In this document: piece after piece, positions 45,878-56,052 of the stretch
How positions within the stretch are numbered: position 1 is the first letter of the stretch
Layout of the letters: each line of letters begins with the position of its first letter
NCBI GenBank assembly: GCA_022661535.1
Contig: JAKULF010000015.1
Location: forward strand, 248,001 to 312,000
Reading direction: 5' to 3'
Length of the DNA stretch: 64,000 nt
Source of the DNA: Eutypa lata
Taxonomy: Eukaryota > Ascomycota > Sordariomycetes > Xylariales > Diatrypaceae
Made by a program: the position numbers and the translations under genes
Notes under the pieces: generated by a model
The model's input: only the letters and a program-made list of their open reading frames with translations
Database searches by the model: none
What the model was told of the DNA's origin: nothing

Positions 45878-46303
45878 TTATTCTTCATGTGTCTTCCAGT
45901 CGTCCCAATGAAAGTTCGGTGAACGTTGAGGAGAGATCAGGCGGAGCCCCCAAATCGCACCCACAGAGAGAAACGTCAGGAGCAACATGATTACAATAGC
46001 ATCAGTAACCGGCTCTCCCAAACATTTGAACAGCAAAACACCAGGTATCCCAACCGCAAGCCAGGCAAAACTATAAAAGACTACCACTAGAGCGAAACGA
46101 AAGCCCTGCGCTACCTGAAGACGGGGAGGACCAGGGGAGAAAAAGCCCCAGCCGTCCGAGATGTGTAATATATGGGATTGAATCCAGTATCCTCGGGCTG
46201 CAATGGCGAGATGTACGGGATTAAGGGTATTATTGTCGATTATTTCATCACGAAAAACACCCTTGAGACAGGTGTGGATGCGGTTGATCAGCTTGAGGGT
46301 CAT
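45878..46303 (-). CDS. Small predicted membrane protein, function unknown
   Basis: Intronless, 141 aa. Two hydrophobic helices: FALVVVFYSFAWLAVGIPGVLLF at about residues 69-91 and AIVIMLLLTFLSVGAIWGL at about 101-119. A soluble N-terminal part of about 65 residues includes HISDGWGFFSPGPPRLQ, and a short charged tail ends HWDDWKTHEE. There is no signal peptide. I do not recognise the family. The balanced composition and the intact frame on a background poor in long frames support a real gene. It converges on Prp19. Confidence 0.6.
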   Translation of the reverse strand: MTLKLINRIHTCLKGVFRDEIIDNNTLNPVHLAIAARGYWIQSHILHISDGWGFFSPGPPRLQVAQGFRFALVVVFYSFAWLAVGIPGVLLFKCLGEPVTDAIVIMLLLTFLSVGAIWGLRLISPQRSPNFHWDDWKTHEE

Positions 46304-49300
46304 CGTGGTGTGTGTCTTTTAGCTAGCTGTTGTCAGCCGCTTGGTCTCTAGGTAAATATTGCTGCGTAAGTTGATTTGGTAGTACCTTTTGCCTTTTCTG
46401 TAGGTACGCAGAGTTTTTGCACGGAATAGGTAGGTATAATGGAAAGTTATTGATAGAGATATTTGAAACACTGCAGAGGAAGAGGTGTTATTTATAGGTG
46501 TGGTAGCTAGGAGCAATATAGACTTCTTCCCCTTATGCCTTCAAGAGTCGACTTTAAACTTTGGGAACCTCCTGTGCTATTAAATAACTAAGTACACAGG
46601 TAGTCAGTGAGCTAAACTTTGCCATATGTATATTAAGTTATAGTTGGGTTAAATAATTTACTTTGAAAGTTAGCAGAAATACCGGCGTCTTTACTAATCT
46701 AACATCGGTGACACTTTCATTAATGTTATGTATTTACTAAAAGCGATTAGTTGATATGACGGCAAACAGCTTCATAATATATATCTAGAATAGGTCCATC
46801 TACGGCATATACTTACCATAGCAGTAGAATAGTAGAAGAGAGTCACGATATTATTTCATATCATCGACTGCAAGCTACTGACTCCTTCTTTGTGCAGGTG
46901 GTACTTAAAATATATAATTTAGCAAATATAATTATAGGCTTCATAGTTGTTACTAGACTGGACTGGACAATAATTTCCTGTCATCATCACCTACTATGGC
47001 CTTCGTCTTCAGGCTGACAAAAGTCTAGGTGTCTATTAGAAGTTAGCTGGATGGCTATAATGCATTACACCAAGAGGGTCAGAGCCAATGGGGGTATCAA
47101 TATGGGCAAGGCTAACAGCGACGTAGAGAAACGCCAAGAACGAGGCATGAGGCCGTCATGTGATAAACTTTCCCAAATATTCCATCACTGGCTAAGTAGA
47201 CTAATACCTTGGTATTGGCTCGAAATTCTAAAGTATTATGCCTTGGGAATCAATGATGGCTACTTAAGTCATTTTAGGTTAAATTTCAGTCCTCCACCTA
47301 TGCCGTTAATTTTCTTTTTAGGAGAAAGGGATTGATTAATCTGTCTAGAGATCCTAGGTAGAGTTTAAAGACTGCGATCTTGTGTTATAAATAGCTTCCA
47401 GTGTTCATCTTCAGTACGCAAGCAGGTAGCAACCATCGCTCTCTAAGTATGATGGCACATAAGCTAATGCATTCCATAAGTTTCGGTGACGGGCCACCAA
47501 TGGGGCTACCAAGGGACAAACGTGATGTAAGTCAGCTAAAGATGTACGTGACCTTTGTTGATGTCTACCAGGCTGTCCGCCGCACAAGGCTCCTCGGAAC
47601 CTTCCCTTTGATCGACGACATAGACGATATTGGCTCAGTTTTTACTGATTTCAACAACGAGTCCGATGGAGAAACCTCGCCTGATCCTTGGAGATGACTC
47701 TGGCTCAGTTACAGAAGAAGATACGTTGAACATCTCGGTTGTGAGGGAGCGTAATTTCGGCCGTCATATTGTGGAAAGTGGTGATCCCAAGTTGGAACAA
47801 AAACAGACAATGAAAAACACGGAACCAGTGTGGGAGGCACTAACATGAATTCGACCTGGTGCAACTATAAGGCGATGATCTGTCCCTCAGTGATGTTCTC
47901 GCTCCAAGGCCGTTCTCTTCTTTACCCATACTGGCCTAGGCATTGGCTTTAAGTGACAGGACGATCTTTAAGCTTGCGTTGTGTGACAAGAGCAAATCGA
48001 TGGGTGGTCAAGAATGAATCGATATCACGATAGTCTGCATTTCCTATTGCACTAAGCTTAAGTTTCAGTTTGCAATACAATGATCGTTCCACTATCTCAT
48101 GGCGTTAAGTTGACGAGTCCTATTGCAAGGCTCCTGCTTCGCAAAATCTCCGTACCACGGATAGTGACAAGTGGATTAGTGGTCTTCGTCGCACCGTTGC
48201 TGCAAGGTTTAGGCAGGATAGGATGTAGTCGATCCAATATCAACAACTCCAACGTGCGGCAGACGCACTAAGGACGACCGTACGGCCCGTTTCCAGGACC
48301 TGACCAATGATTTACGTTTGGTGGCTATGCCATCTGTAGTCCATGATGAGGGCACGTCGAGATACACACTGGACAGGATGGGAACGTTGTCTGCAAGACT
48401 CTCTTCTTGACCCCCATATGAAGTCATAATATCTCGCCCGAGCCTAGCTATCGTCAAGGTGGATGTGATAGGAACCGGGGCTGCTGGCTCATGGAGAGCA
48501 GGAATGGTGTAACGCATCCGGTACAGGCGACGCTCACTATTTCCTCGCATCTCAGACAATAGGATGAAGCAATGAACAACGATGATCGCCAATAGATGTG
48601 GCCTTAATGCGACCTCCGCGTGAAACCAAGGTTGTCGGAAGGCTACATCCAGGCAGAAGTCCCGTTTCGGGGCGCCTGAGGTTTTTGACTATTCGGACCC
48701 GTCACCAGTGTTGGACATAGCGGTCAGCGTATCTATGGCTGCCTAGACCGTAGACATGACAAGGTGACGAGGCGTAACTGTGATTCGAAAATTGCGGACC
48801 GGATTTCTAGTGGGTCGGCCGCCGTGATGAGACCGGAAGGTGTCGACCTGCTGGCATATTCACGGACGGGATCCCGCTCCCGCCTCGCCTCACGCCGTAG
48901 TATTGATGCTAGATCATCTTTGTTTTTCTCTCCACAGGAACAACTTACCAGAGTGGCCGGATGTACCCTGCTCAAGTCCGCCCGGTTTGGCAACATCCAA
49001 GGATGCCTTCCACCGTTCTCTCCATTCACCCAATAATCTTCCACTTGTTCCGCTTAGCACCGGGCTATTACGGCTGGATGGGATCGGACAAGTCGGACAC
49101 TGTTTAAGCACGTTGATTAGCATTGATCCAAGTATGCCAAGGATGCGGAAGACATGTTGGCCTACATTTGATGTTCTTGTTGAACTCGGTGTTTTTTGCT
49201 GTTTCGTCAGCGAGGTTCTTATCCTCCCAATATTGCCTATTGCGCGCTTGTCTAGCTGCTTCCGTCATACCGGGAGGGATCGGAACCCCCTTCCTCCTAC

Positions 49301-50142
49301 TCTGGGAAGCCTGGCTGTTGTTGGCTTGGTCGCTAGTGGTGGTGTCCATGGCGAGAAAATAGTTGTATTGTAGGCATAACAAAGACGTAAGCTGAAATCA
49401 AGTATTACGGCGACTTGGATGGAGGTGGCAATGTAGTAAAGACTTGATGGTGGTGATTGCGTTTGGCTGGGGAAGGAAAAGATAGGGAGATGGTGGGGGA
49501 TAATGCCGATGACCGAGTGTCATTCACGTAGCAAGGCACGTGACATAACTCAGTTGTCGGCAACGACCGGACATTTCCTTGTTAAAAAACGAAGTTATGT
49601 GAAAAAAGGTCCAGTGAGCAGATCCCCCAGAAAGAAGCCCATACGTTAGGTGCTTAACAAAGGGCTCGAAATTGTACATATTGTAGGTACTTCTTAATGT
49701 ATCGGCTGTATGTGGATATATTAGGTACATATAGTGAGTGGGTCATTAACTACGTACCCAGATAAGCTAATATTCTCTAACTCCCGTCTAGAATTGATGT
49801 CCCATTTCAGCCTTGCCTCTTTAAGAGGTAGTTAGGTAGGTACTTGCTCTAGTTTGCGCTTTACGATATAATTATTGTTATTACGTATCTGGTGGCGGCA
49901 ACTTCCATATTCTACATCGCACGTATCTTCAATAACCACAACTACAATATGATGGCCCTGGCTGGCTTTTAGATTTAATACAACTTCCTCATACCTCTCC
50001 TGGTGCCTCGGGAGACAGAAATGCATTCGCAAGAGCATTCGAACTAGTGTCCCTTATTTAATTCTAATTGCCTTTTGAACTTCTATTGCCACGGCGTCAT
50101 CATTGAGGTTAGAACGGAAACCGTTCGTCTTCCGTTTGCACA
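46304..50142. other. Sparse region with possible decayed coding fragments
   Basis: Frames at 47401-47697 and 47630-47848 on the plus strand overlap in different phases and both look protein-like (VDVYQAVRRTRLLGTFPLIDD; SVVRERNFGRHIVESGDPKL), as if a frameshifted gene remained. Minus-strand frames at 48209-48592 and 48733-49044 also look partly coding, but no family is recognised and no intron set joins them without stops. Confidence 0.35.
49104..49349 (-). CDS. Small hypothetical protein
   Basis: Starts MDTTTSDQANNSQASQSRRK and continues PPGMTEAARQARNRQYWEDK, a polar, helical, coding-like sequence of about 61 residues. It then either reads on to 81 aa or is spliced at AAAT/GTAGGC over an intron ending in TTAAACAG to finish after ten more codons (71 aa). 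No family is recognised. It has no signal peptide or membrane segment. It may be the first exon of a longer, possibly broken gene extending to about 48.2 kb. Confidence 0.3.
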   Translation of the reverse strand: MDTTTSDQANNSQASQSRRKGVPIPPGMTEAARQARNRQYWEDKNLADETAKNTEFNKNIKCRPTCLPHPWHTWINANQRA

Positions 50143-51023
50143 ATGTCCTTCTACGACGAGGAAGGACGGGGCAGCAGCGTGTTTGACCAGGAATCTATCC
50201 TTTCCGATTCACCGGATCAATTCGCACATCACCATCACCAGGAATTTGAGGAATTCGACGAATCGCTCTCACCTTCGCCTTCTAGAATATCATCTTTTGA
50301 TGAGGAGGATGACGTGGATGAAGAATTTGACGACTTATTTGACTACGGCGGCTTAGATGCCATGGTAGACATGGATGACGAGGAAAGTCTATTTGTGAAT
50401 GAGTACGAAGATGAAGGTCCTATTGAGCTACCTCCGATACAACAGCAACTTGCCCAGGTCCTCCCCAGATCATCTCCTATGATAAATCAGGAGCCACCCT
50501 TTTATTCCCGGTAAGTTCCTTCTCTCTTTTCTTTTCTCCTGCTGCCTAAGAGGTCCGACAATGACTGGACTTCTGCACTTCTGTACTTCCGCCGGGATAC
50601 AACTTCAATAGGCACCGGCACCTACATATGTATCTGAGCCAAACATCACCTTTTCCTCTGGTGAACAATATCATTGTTTCGTTTGGTACTTGCAGTGTGT
50701 ACCACCCCCAATCACCTGATAAGCATACGGTACTTGGTATCATTCTTATCAATCATATGCACCGGCGTCAACTTTTCTTAGACCGTTAAATTAATCCCCG
50801 AGGCACCACTCTGTACGAAGACTGCGGACTGAATATGGATTCTAGGAGACCCAACGCAAATCCACCTGTGGAAGTGGTGGATCTTACTGTGGACGACTCT
50901 TCGCCAGGTAGAGGAAATCAAGTCATCAATCTCATTTCCGATTCGGATGAAGATCAGAACGCTTCTGCTAGACCTGCTGTTAGGCGCAACATGGCTAGCA
51001 ATCTAAATAACGGCGGCAACAGC

Positions 51024-51055
<32 letters not shown>

Positions 51056-51830
51056 CCGTGGTGGACGTCCAGATAGGTCCTCGTTACACCACCACCATCA
51101 CCATCATCATCACCATCATCATCGTCGCCAAGAGGAGCAACAGGAGCGCCCTCAACATTTCATGCGCTTTGCCAACTTCATCCAGCAACTTCCCATGTTC
51201 GGTTTTCTTAACAACGCAGCAGCATTGGGGGAGCGGCCTGCGGGCGGCGGTGGAGGAGAGGAACTTGCTTTCATTGGCGAGCGACCGTTACCCATTAATA
51301 TTGGAATGCGGCTTGATTACGGCCACAATGCGTTCCGGGCACACCAAGATCCCGGTGTTCCGGCTAGACCCGCCCACGAACCCCCCAAGGCCGCGAGAGA
51401 AGGTTTCACGAGAGAGACGGGCGAAGATGTTATTGCCATCTGCCCCAGCTGTGATCAGGAACTTGCTTACGACCCCGACGGCGATGCATATGGCGATACC
51501 CCTCCACCCGCCAAGAAGCCACGCACCAAGAGAGACAAAGCCGAACACCACTTCTGGGCTGTCAAGGCATGCGGACATGTGAGATATCCCCCTCCCGTAC
51601 CCGGCTTGCTCTTTTGCAACCTGCTTATTCTGATACATATATACTGATATGATGATTTATAGGTCTACTGTAGAAAGTGCTATGAGAATCGCAAGCCTAC
51701 AGTCCGCAATCCTGTGCACGTTGGGTTCCGACCAGATCCGAAGGGCAACAAGGGCAAGATTCTCTGCGCGGTGGACGACTGCGAGTCGGATGTTAGCAAC
51801 AAGACGGCCTGGGTAGGCATCTTCTTGTGA
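50143..51830 (+). CDS. RING-type protein with SUMO-interacting motifs (STUbL-like)
   Basis: Three exons, 50143-50510, 50846-51578 and 51663-51830, give 422 aa. The N-terminal exon is very acidic (FDEEDDVDEEFDDLFDYGG). Two hydrophobic-acid motifs, VEVVDLTVDD and QVINLISDSDED, are typical SUMO-interacting motifs. Poly-Asn and poly-His runs follow. The C-terminus holds paired cysteines and a histidine: CPSC, ACGHVYCRKC and CAVDDC, a C3HC4-like RING with a long loop between the second and third ligands (about 38 residues), ending TAWVGIFL. This combination suggests a SUMO-targeted ubiquitin ligase like Slx8/Rfp, acting in the nucleus on sumoylated proteins. Intron 1 is long (335 nt); the alternative start MDSRRPN at 50835 would drop the acidic exon. 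Confidence 0.72.
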
Positions 51831-52239
51831 TTGCTTGAGGGGGTTTCGAATGCCACGACGCTGGCGACGAGCCGAGATACGATGCAAAACGGTATCATTT
51901 TTACTCTAGTGCGATGAATGGATGGATTTTCTTCTGGTCTGGTCTGGTCTGGTCTGAAAGGTTGACAGGAGTTCAATACTAGCTTTAAGCGAGTGGGTGA
52001 ATGGCGCTCTCTCTGGCTTTCTGTACGTACATACTTAGTTTTTCTTTTGCCTAGCAAAAAAAGCAGGCAAGGCAGGCAAGCAAGCAAGTTTTCTCTCGAG
52101 CTATCAAGCGTACTCGAATAAGGAAAACAATAAATAACTGCGTGCCTCCAACAACGTGCATCATCATAATCTTTGCTTCCTCACCTAATATCTAGGTCCA
52201 TACAAACATGCATACATGCACACGTACCTACATACACAT
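51831..52239. other. Convergent intergenic spacer
   Basis: 3' flanks of two converging genes, with TGGTC and CAAG short tandem runs. No gene. Confidence 0.6.
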
Positions 52240-53421
52240 CTACATATTCATCTCCATCTCCATATCCCTCTCCCTCCTACACATCAAGACCCTAGTCTCG
52301 ACCTTCCGCCTTAGAAGGATGATCCCACTCCCGCTCCCACTCCCGCTCCCCGACCCACACTCCCCCTCAGCCTCAACCACCAACACCCTATCGAGCATCC
52401 ACCGCCCCATCCTCTCCGTCCACGCTGGGTGCCGCCCGTGGTAGCGGCCCAGCCTATCTATCAGCTTGAACCCCTGGTACGCTAGCAGCGGCAGTAGCGG
52501 GTATCCTGCTCCTGCGCGCGTTTCTTCGCAGGCCGTGGTTTTCTTTCGCGGTCGTGGCTTGTTTTTTGTCTTCTTTTTCTTGTTCTTGTTCTTGTTCTTG
52601 TTCTTGTTCTTGTTCTGTGGCCGTGGGCGTCGGAAGAGGAGCGCTCCTGACATTTCGGGACAACAATTTCCGTCAGCGTCTTCTTCGTCTTCGTCTTCGT
52701 CTTCGTCTTCGGCTGCCTCTACTAGTGATGTTTCGTGTCTGGGTACACGTGCACGACTACGGGTAGGATCGCACCACCACCGCCGCCGTTTATTATTAGT
52801 ACCTTTCCTCCTATTATGACTGCCATCATGGCCATGGTCATCCCTGGAATCGTCACCCTCCTCTTCGACTTCGCCATTCGTATCGCGCGTCGCTCCGGCC
52901 CCCATCCCTCCCGCCTCCCCCTCATACGACGACAACGAGAACGCCAATACTCCCTCCAAGACCCTCGTCTCCCTCTCCAACACCTCCGTACACCCCCTAA
53001 TCCTCCCCTCAACGTACTCCCTCCGAAACCGATAGCACGCCAGCTCCGCATCGAGCGTTTCCCGCCGGACCCATCGCCCCCTACCTCCCAGCTCCGAGCT
53101 GTATACTAACCTTGTATTATACACTTTCTTTGTCTTGGGCTCACATGTTGTAGTAGTAGGGGTGGTGGTAGGGTAACGATGGTAAGATGCGACCCCCAGA
53201 GATGCGTATTTTGCGATGCGCCAGGAGGCTGATGCTAGGGCTGCGTGGGCGGCGTGGAGGCTGCGCAGGAGGAGGGAGATGAGGCAGAGGTGGTGGGGGA
53301 GGATGTATGGATGTTGAATAGGGGAATGGGACCGGATTGTCCCACCATTGCCGCTGCCACTGCCGCTGCTTGCATCTGCTGTGGTAGCGGTAGTGGCAAC
53401 CCCCGTAGTGTCAGGCAATGA

Positions 53422-53463
<42 letters not shown>

Positions 53464-53868
53464 AGAGATTCCAGCGGCGGAGGAGTCAAAGCCAAACCAA
53501 AATCGAAACCGAAACCGCAGATCTTGAACCGCCTGGTCGTACTTCTGAACGGCCCCCAGAAAATCCCGGATCTCGCCGTCCTGTCGCGTCTTCGTGCTGT
53601 GCAGCGCGTCGCTGCTCAGCTGGTGGGCTGAGGTCTCCCAGATCGACTGCGCCGCGTCGAGGGCGCGGGTTTGGCGCTCGGTTTGGAGGGTGGCTGTGTC
53701 GAGGCTGAGGGTCCTTCGATGTAGATGGCTGATATGGTGGGGGCGGTGGTGGTTGGGGTGATGATGGCGAGGGTGGGAGGGGGGCTGTGGTAGAGGGGGG
53801 TTCGCGATGCTGGTGATAGTGGTGGTGTTGCTATGTACGCTTCTGGTGTGTTGGTGTAGGTCTTCCAT
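52240..53868 (-). CDS. Hypothetical protein with many homopolymer and dipeptide runs
   Basis: Intronless, 542 aa; family not recognised. A His/Pro-rich start is followed by a helical segment (LQTERQTRALDAAQSIWETS, residues about 61-80, continuing to 118). A poly-Ser run spans about 137-150. A hydrophobic helical block is at 188-225 (PYILPHHLCLISLLLRSLHA). A charged helical block is at about 272-310 (LDAELACYRFRREYVEGRIR). An acidic Glu/Asp run (386-399) is followed by an Asn-Lys dipeptide run (419-430) and a Gly-Ser run (about 504-514). The ordered parts between runs argue for a real protein rather than chance. A short C-terminal piece (GFKLIDRLGRYHGRHPAWTE) also looks folded. No catalytic motif seen. 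Confidence 0.6.
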
Positions 53869-54775
53869 TGTTATATATACTCATGTTCTTGCTGATCTGG
53901 AGCTGGTGTCGATACTGAAGCTGGAACTGGACTTGTTCAGTTGTCTACTAGTAACTAGGTTGGGCTTGAAATTGGTGTATAATACATTGATTGGCGATGG
54001 GTTAAGTCGAAGCATTTCCTCAGCCGAGTCAGCAAAAGCATGATGCGTCATAGTAGTCACGTCGCGTCTTGCTGTTTCAACGTGTAACGCAAAAACGAAG
54101 TTTTCAATGAAATTTCGTTAAAAGTCTGGATCTAGATATGTTCCAATGCCAAGGGTAAGTATGTAAGTATGCCATTCGTTTATATAACATCGTCATATAG
54201 AGATAACTTGCTCTTTATTGCCTGCCCCCAGAAGGTCTTCCACCTCCCAGACTGGACATACATCTGTCCATTCGCTTTGGCAAATGAACCTGTAATGATG
54301 GATTGGGCTAATGAATATTGATTTATGTGACTTCATAATCCCCTGGTGTTTGCCCTATTCGACTTGGTATGAGCGCATACATGTGAAAACAGTTTGTCTG
54401 TTATCTGCTACCCGGAGGTGGAACAAGTGTAATACTGACGAGGAGCTAGTACCCCCCATTGTCATCCCTTCCTCTCTACCCCCTTTTCTCTACTATATAA
54501 TTTCCTGTAATAATGCGACTCGTAGAAGAGGATGGCATTTATCCGAGAATAACTTCTCTTAAATGGGATATATACTTCACAGTCTAAATCGAGGTGTCTA
54601 CTCTAGGTAATCCAATCCATTAGAGGTATTATATAAACAGCAGCTAAGTCAAAAAATATAAAAAGAGATCTATCATCTGTTTATCTAGCATGTAAAACTG
54701 ACGTTGGGAAGCAACACTCTAGGTAATATAGTCTGGAAACCGGCTTAACAAACCGAAGTTTACGATCAGACCAGC
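53869..54775. other. Intergenic, no gene seen
   Basis: AT-rich DNA between two same-strand genes. No repeat or coding feature stands out. Confidence 0.6.
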
Positions 54776-56052
54776 TCAGGCCTCAACCAGCGCGAACTGC
54801 TCATACGACGCTGTTCCATTGAGAATCTGCTCCTGGCCTCTAAGGCCCCCAGAAAGTATGCCTCTCCATTTAGCATGGTTCTCCTCTTCCAGGATCGGAT
54901 CCACGGTATGTATCACGTCGAACTCCAGCACGCCCGCCTCGCCCATGTCGATCACAGCGTGAAGCCCACCTGGCATGTCGCCCTTGTGTGGCGGGTACTC
55001 GGCGTTGCTTCCTGTAGGCCGTACGACGATCCCGCTCTTGGCCGAGTAGACGATAGCTCCGTCTTTGGCCACATACACCGCGACGTGCTCGATCCCCTCG
55101 GTGTCGAGGCCGTCGAACCAGACCACGGAGTAAGGTCCGAGCCGGCCGCGGCCCCAGTACCAACTCGCTACGGTTTCGTTGAATGGTTTGCTGCCCCAGT
55201 TCTCTATTGAAGGAGAGGGATATAATATCAGCGACCTGACTGTTAATTTGGGACCTTATGGTGTGACAACTTACTATCATGGTACCCACTGCCCGTGAAC
55301 TTAACTTCGGTCCCGTTGATGTTGAAGTACACCTCTGCCACGGAGTCCGGAATTGCGTTCGCCCAGCCGACTATAGTCTCCATGCTCTCTCCGGCCTGGG
55401 CTGGTCCAGAAGGATAGTGAGCTGGTGCAATCTATAATAGTATATACAGTGGTAAGTTATAAACCGACAGCAATTGTTCAAAAGGGGGGTTACTACTAAC
55501 CGAGTCAAGAGTAATCCAACCAGACAACTCTCCGCCAGGCACATCCAAGTCCACTCTATACGAGCTCAAATCCGCCGTACCGGTAAAACTAGTGCCAGTA
55601 CCTTCCCAAACACCGCTTGCGCCCTGGCCCTCATCAGTCGTGATCACGGCTCTCTCAGCAGGCAGCAGCAGGCCGTAATGAGCGAACTCCGGCGACGCAA
55701 CGGAAATGTACGTAGCGAGGATGGCGTCGTTGGGGAAGAGGCTGGGCGTGAAGCCCGTTCCCGGGGTCGCTAGGAACGAAATCGAAGCGTAGTACGACTG
55801 ATCCTCGGAGACTACCTCGAAGTACCACCAATCGTAGGTCGAGGCGTTAATCGGTGCCACCTTGGGGCCGTCGAGACCGCAGGCTGAGCTCACGGTGTTG
55901 ACGATGCTAGGGGCGTTGACGACGGATGCTGGGATCACGTGTACATTGCTGCAGTTTTGGTTTTGGTAAGTTGAAGTTGAGGCTGAGATGAGACTGCTGC
56001 TGGTCATTGCTAAAGCAACGATGCTGAATGCGTTTACTCGGGGGAGTATCAT
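54776..56052 (-). CDS. Secreted CrtC/hydroxyneurosporene synthase-like protein (fungal pericyclase/Diels-Alderase relative)
   Basis: Three exons, 56052-55501, 55431-55275 and 55203-54776, give 378 aa. The lipocalin-like two-domain family includes enzymes that fold polyketide-peptide chains by [4+2] cycloaddition. Landmarks are STYDWWYFEVVSEDQSYYAS (residues 72-91), GWITLDS, and the signature GSGYHDKNWGSKPFNETVAS with SWYWGRGRLGPYSVVWFD around exon 2/3. The N-terminus (AFSIVALAMTSSSLISAS) looks like a signal peptide. Several N-glycosylation sequons (NAS, NGT, NET, NGT) also point to the secretory route. No polyketide synthase or peptide synthetase lies within the window, so whether it is a pericyclase, a hydratase or something else is open. 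A TATA box is well placed. Confidence 0.85.
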
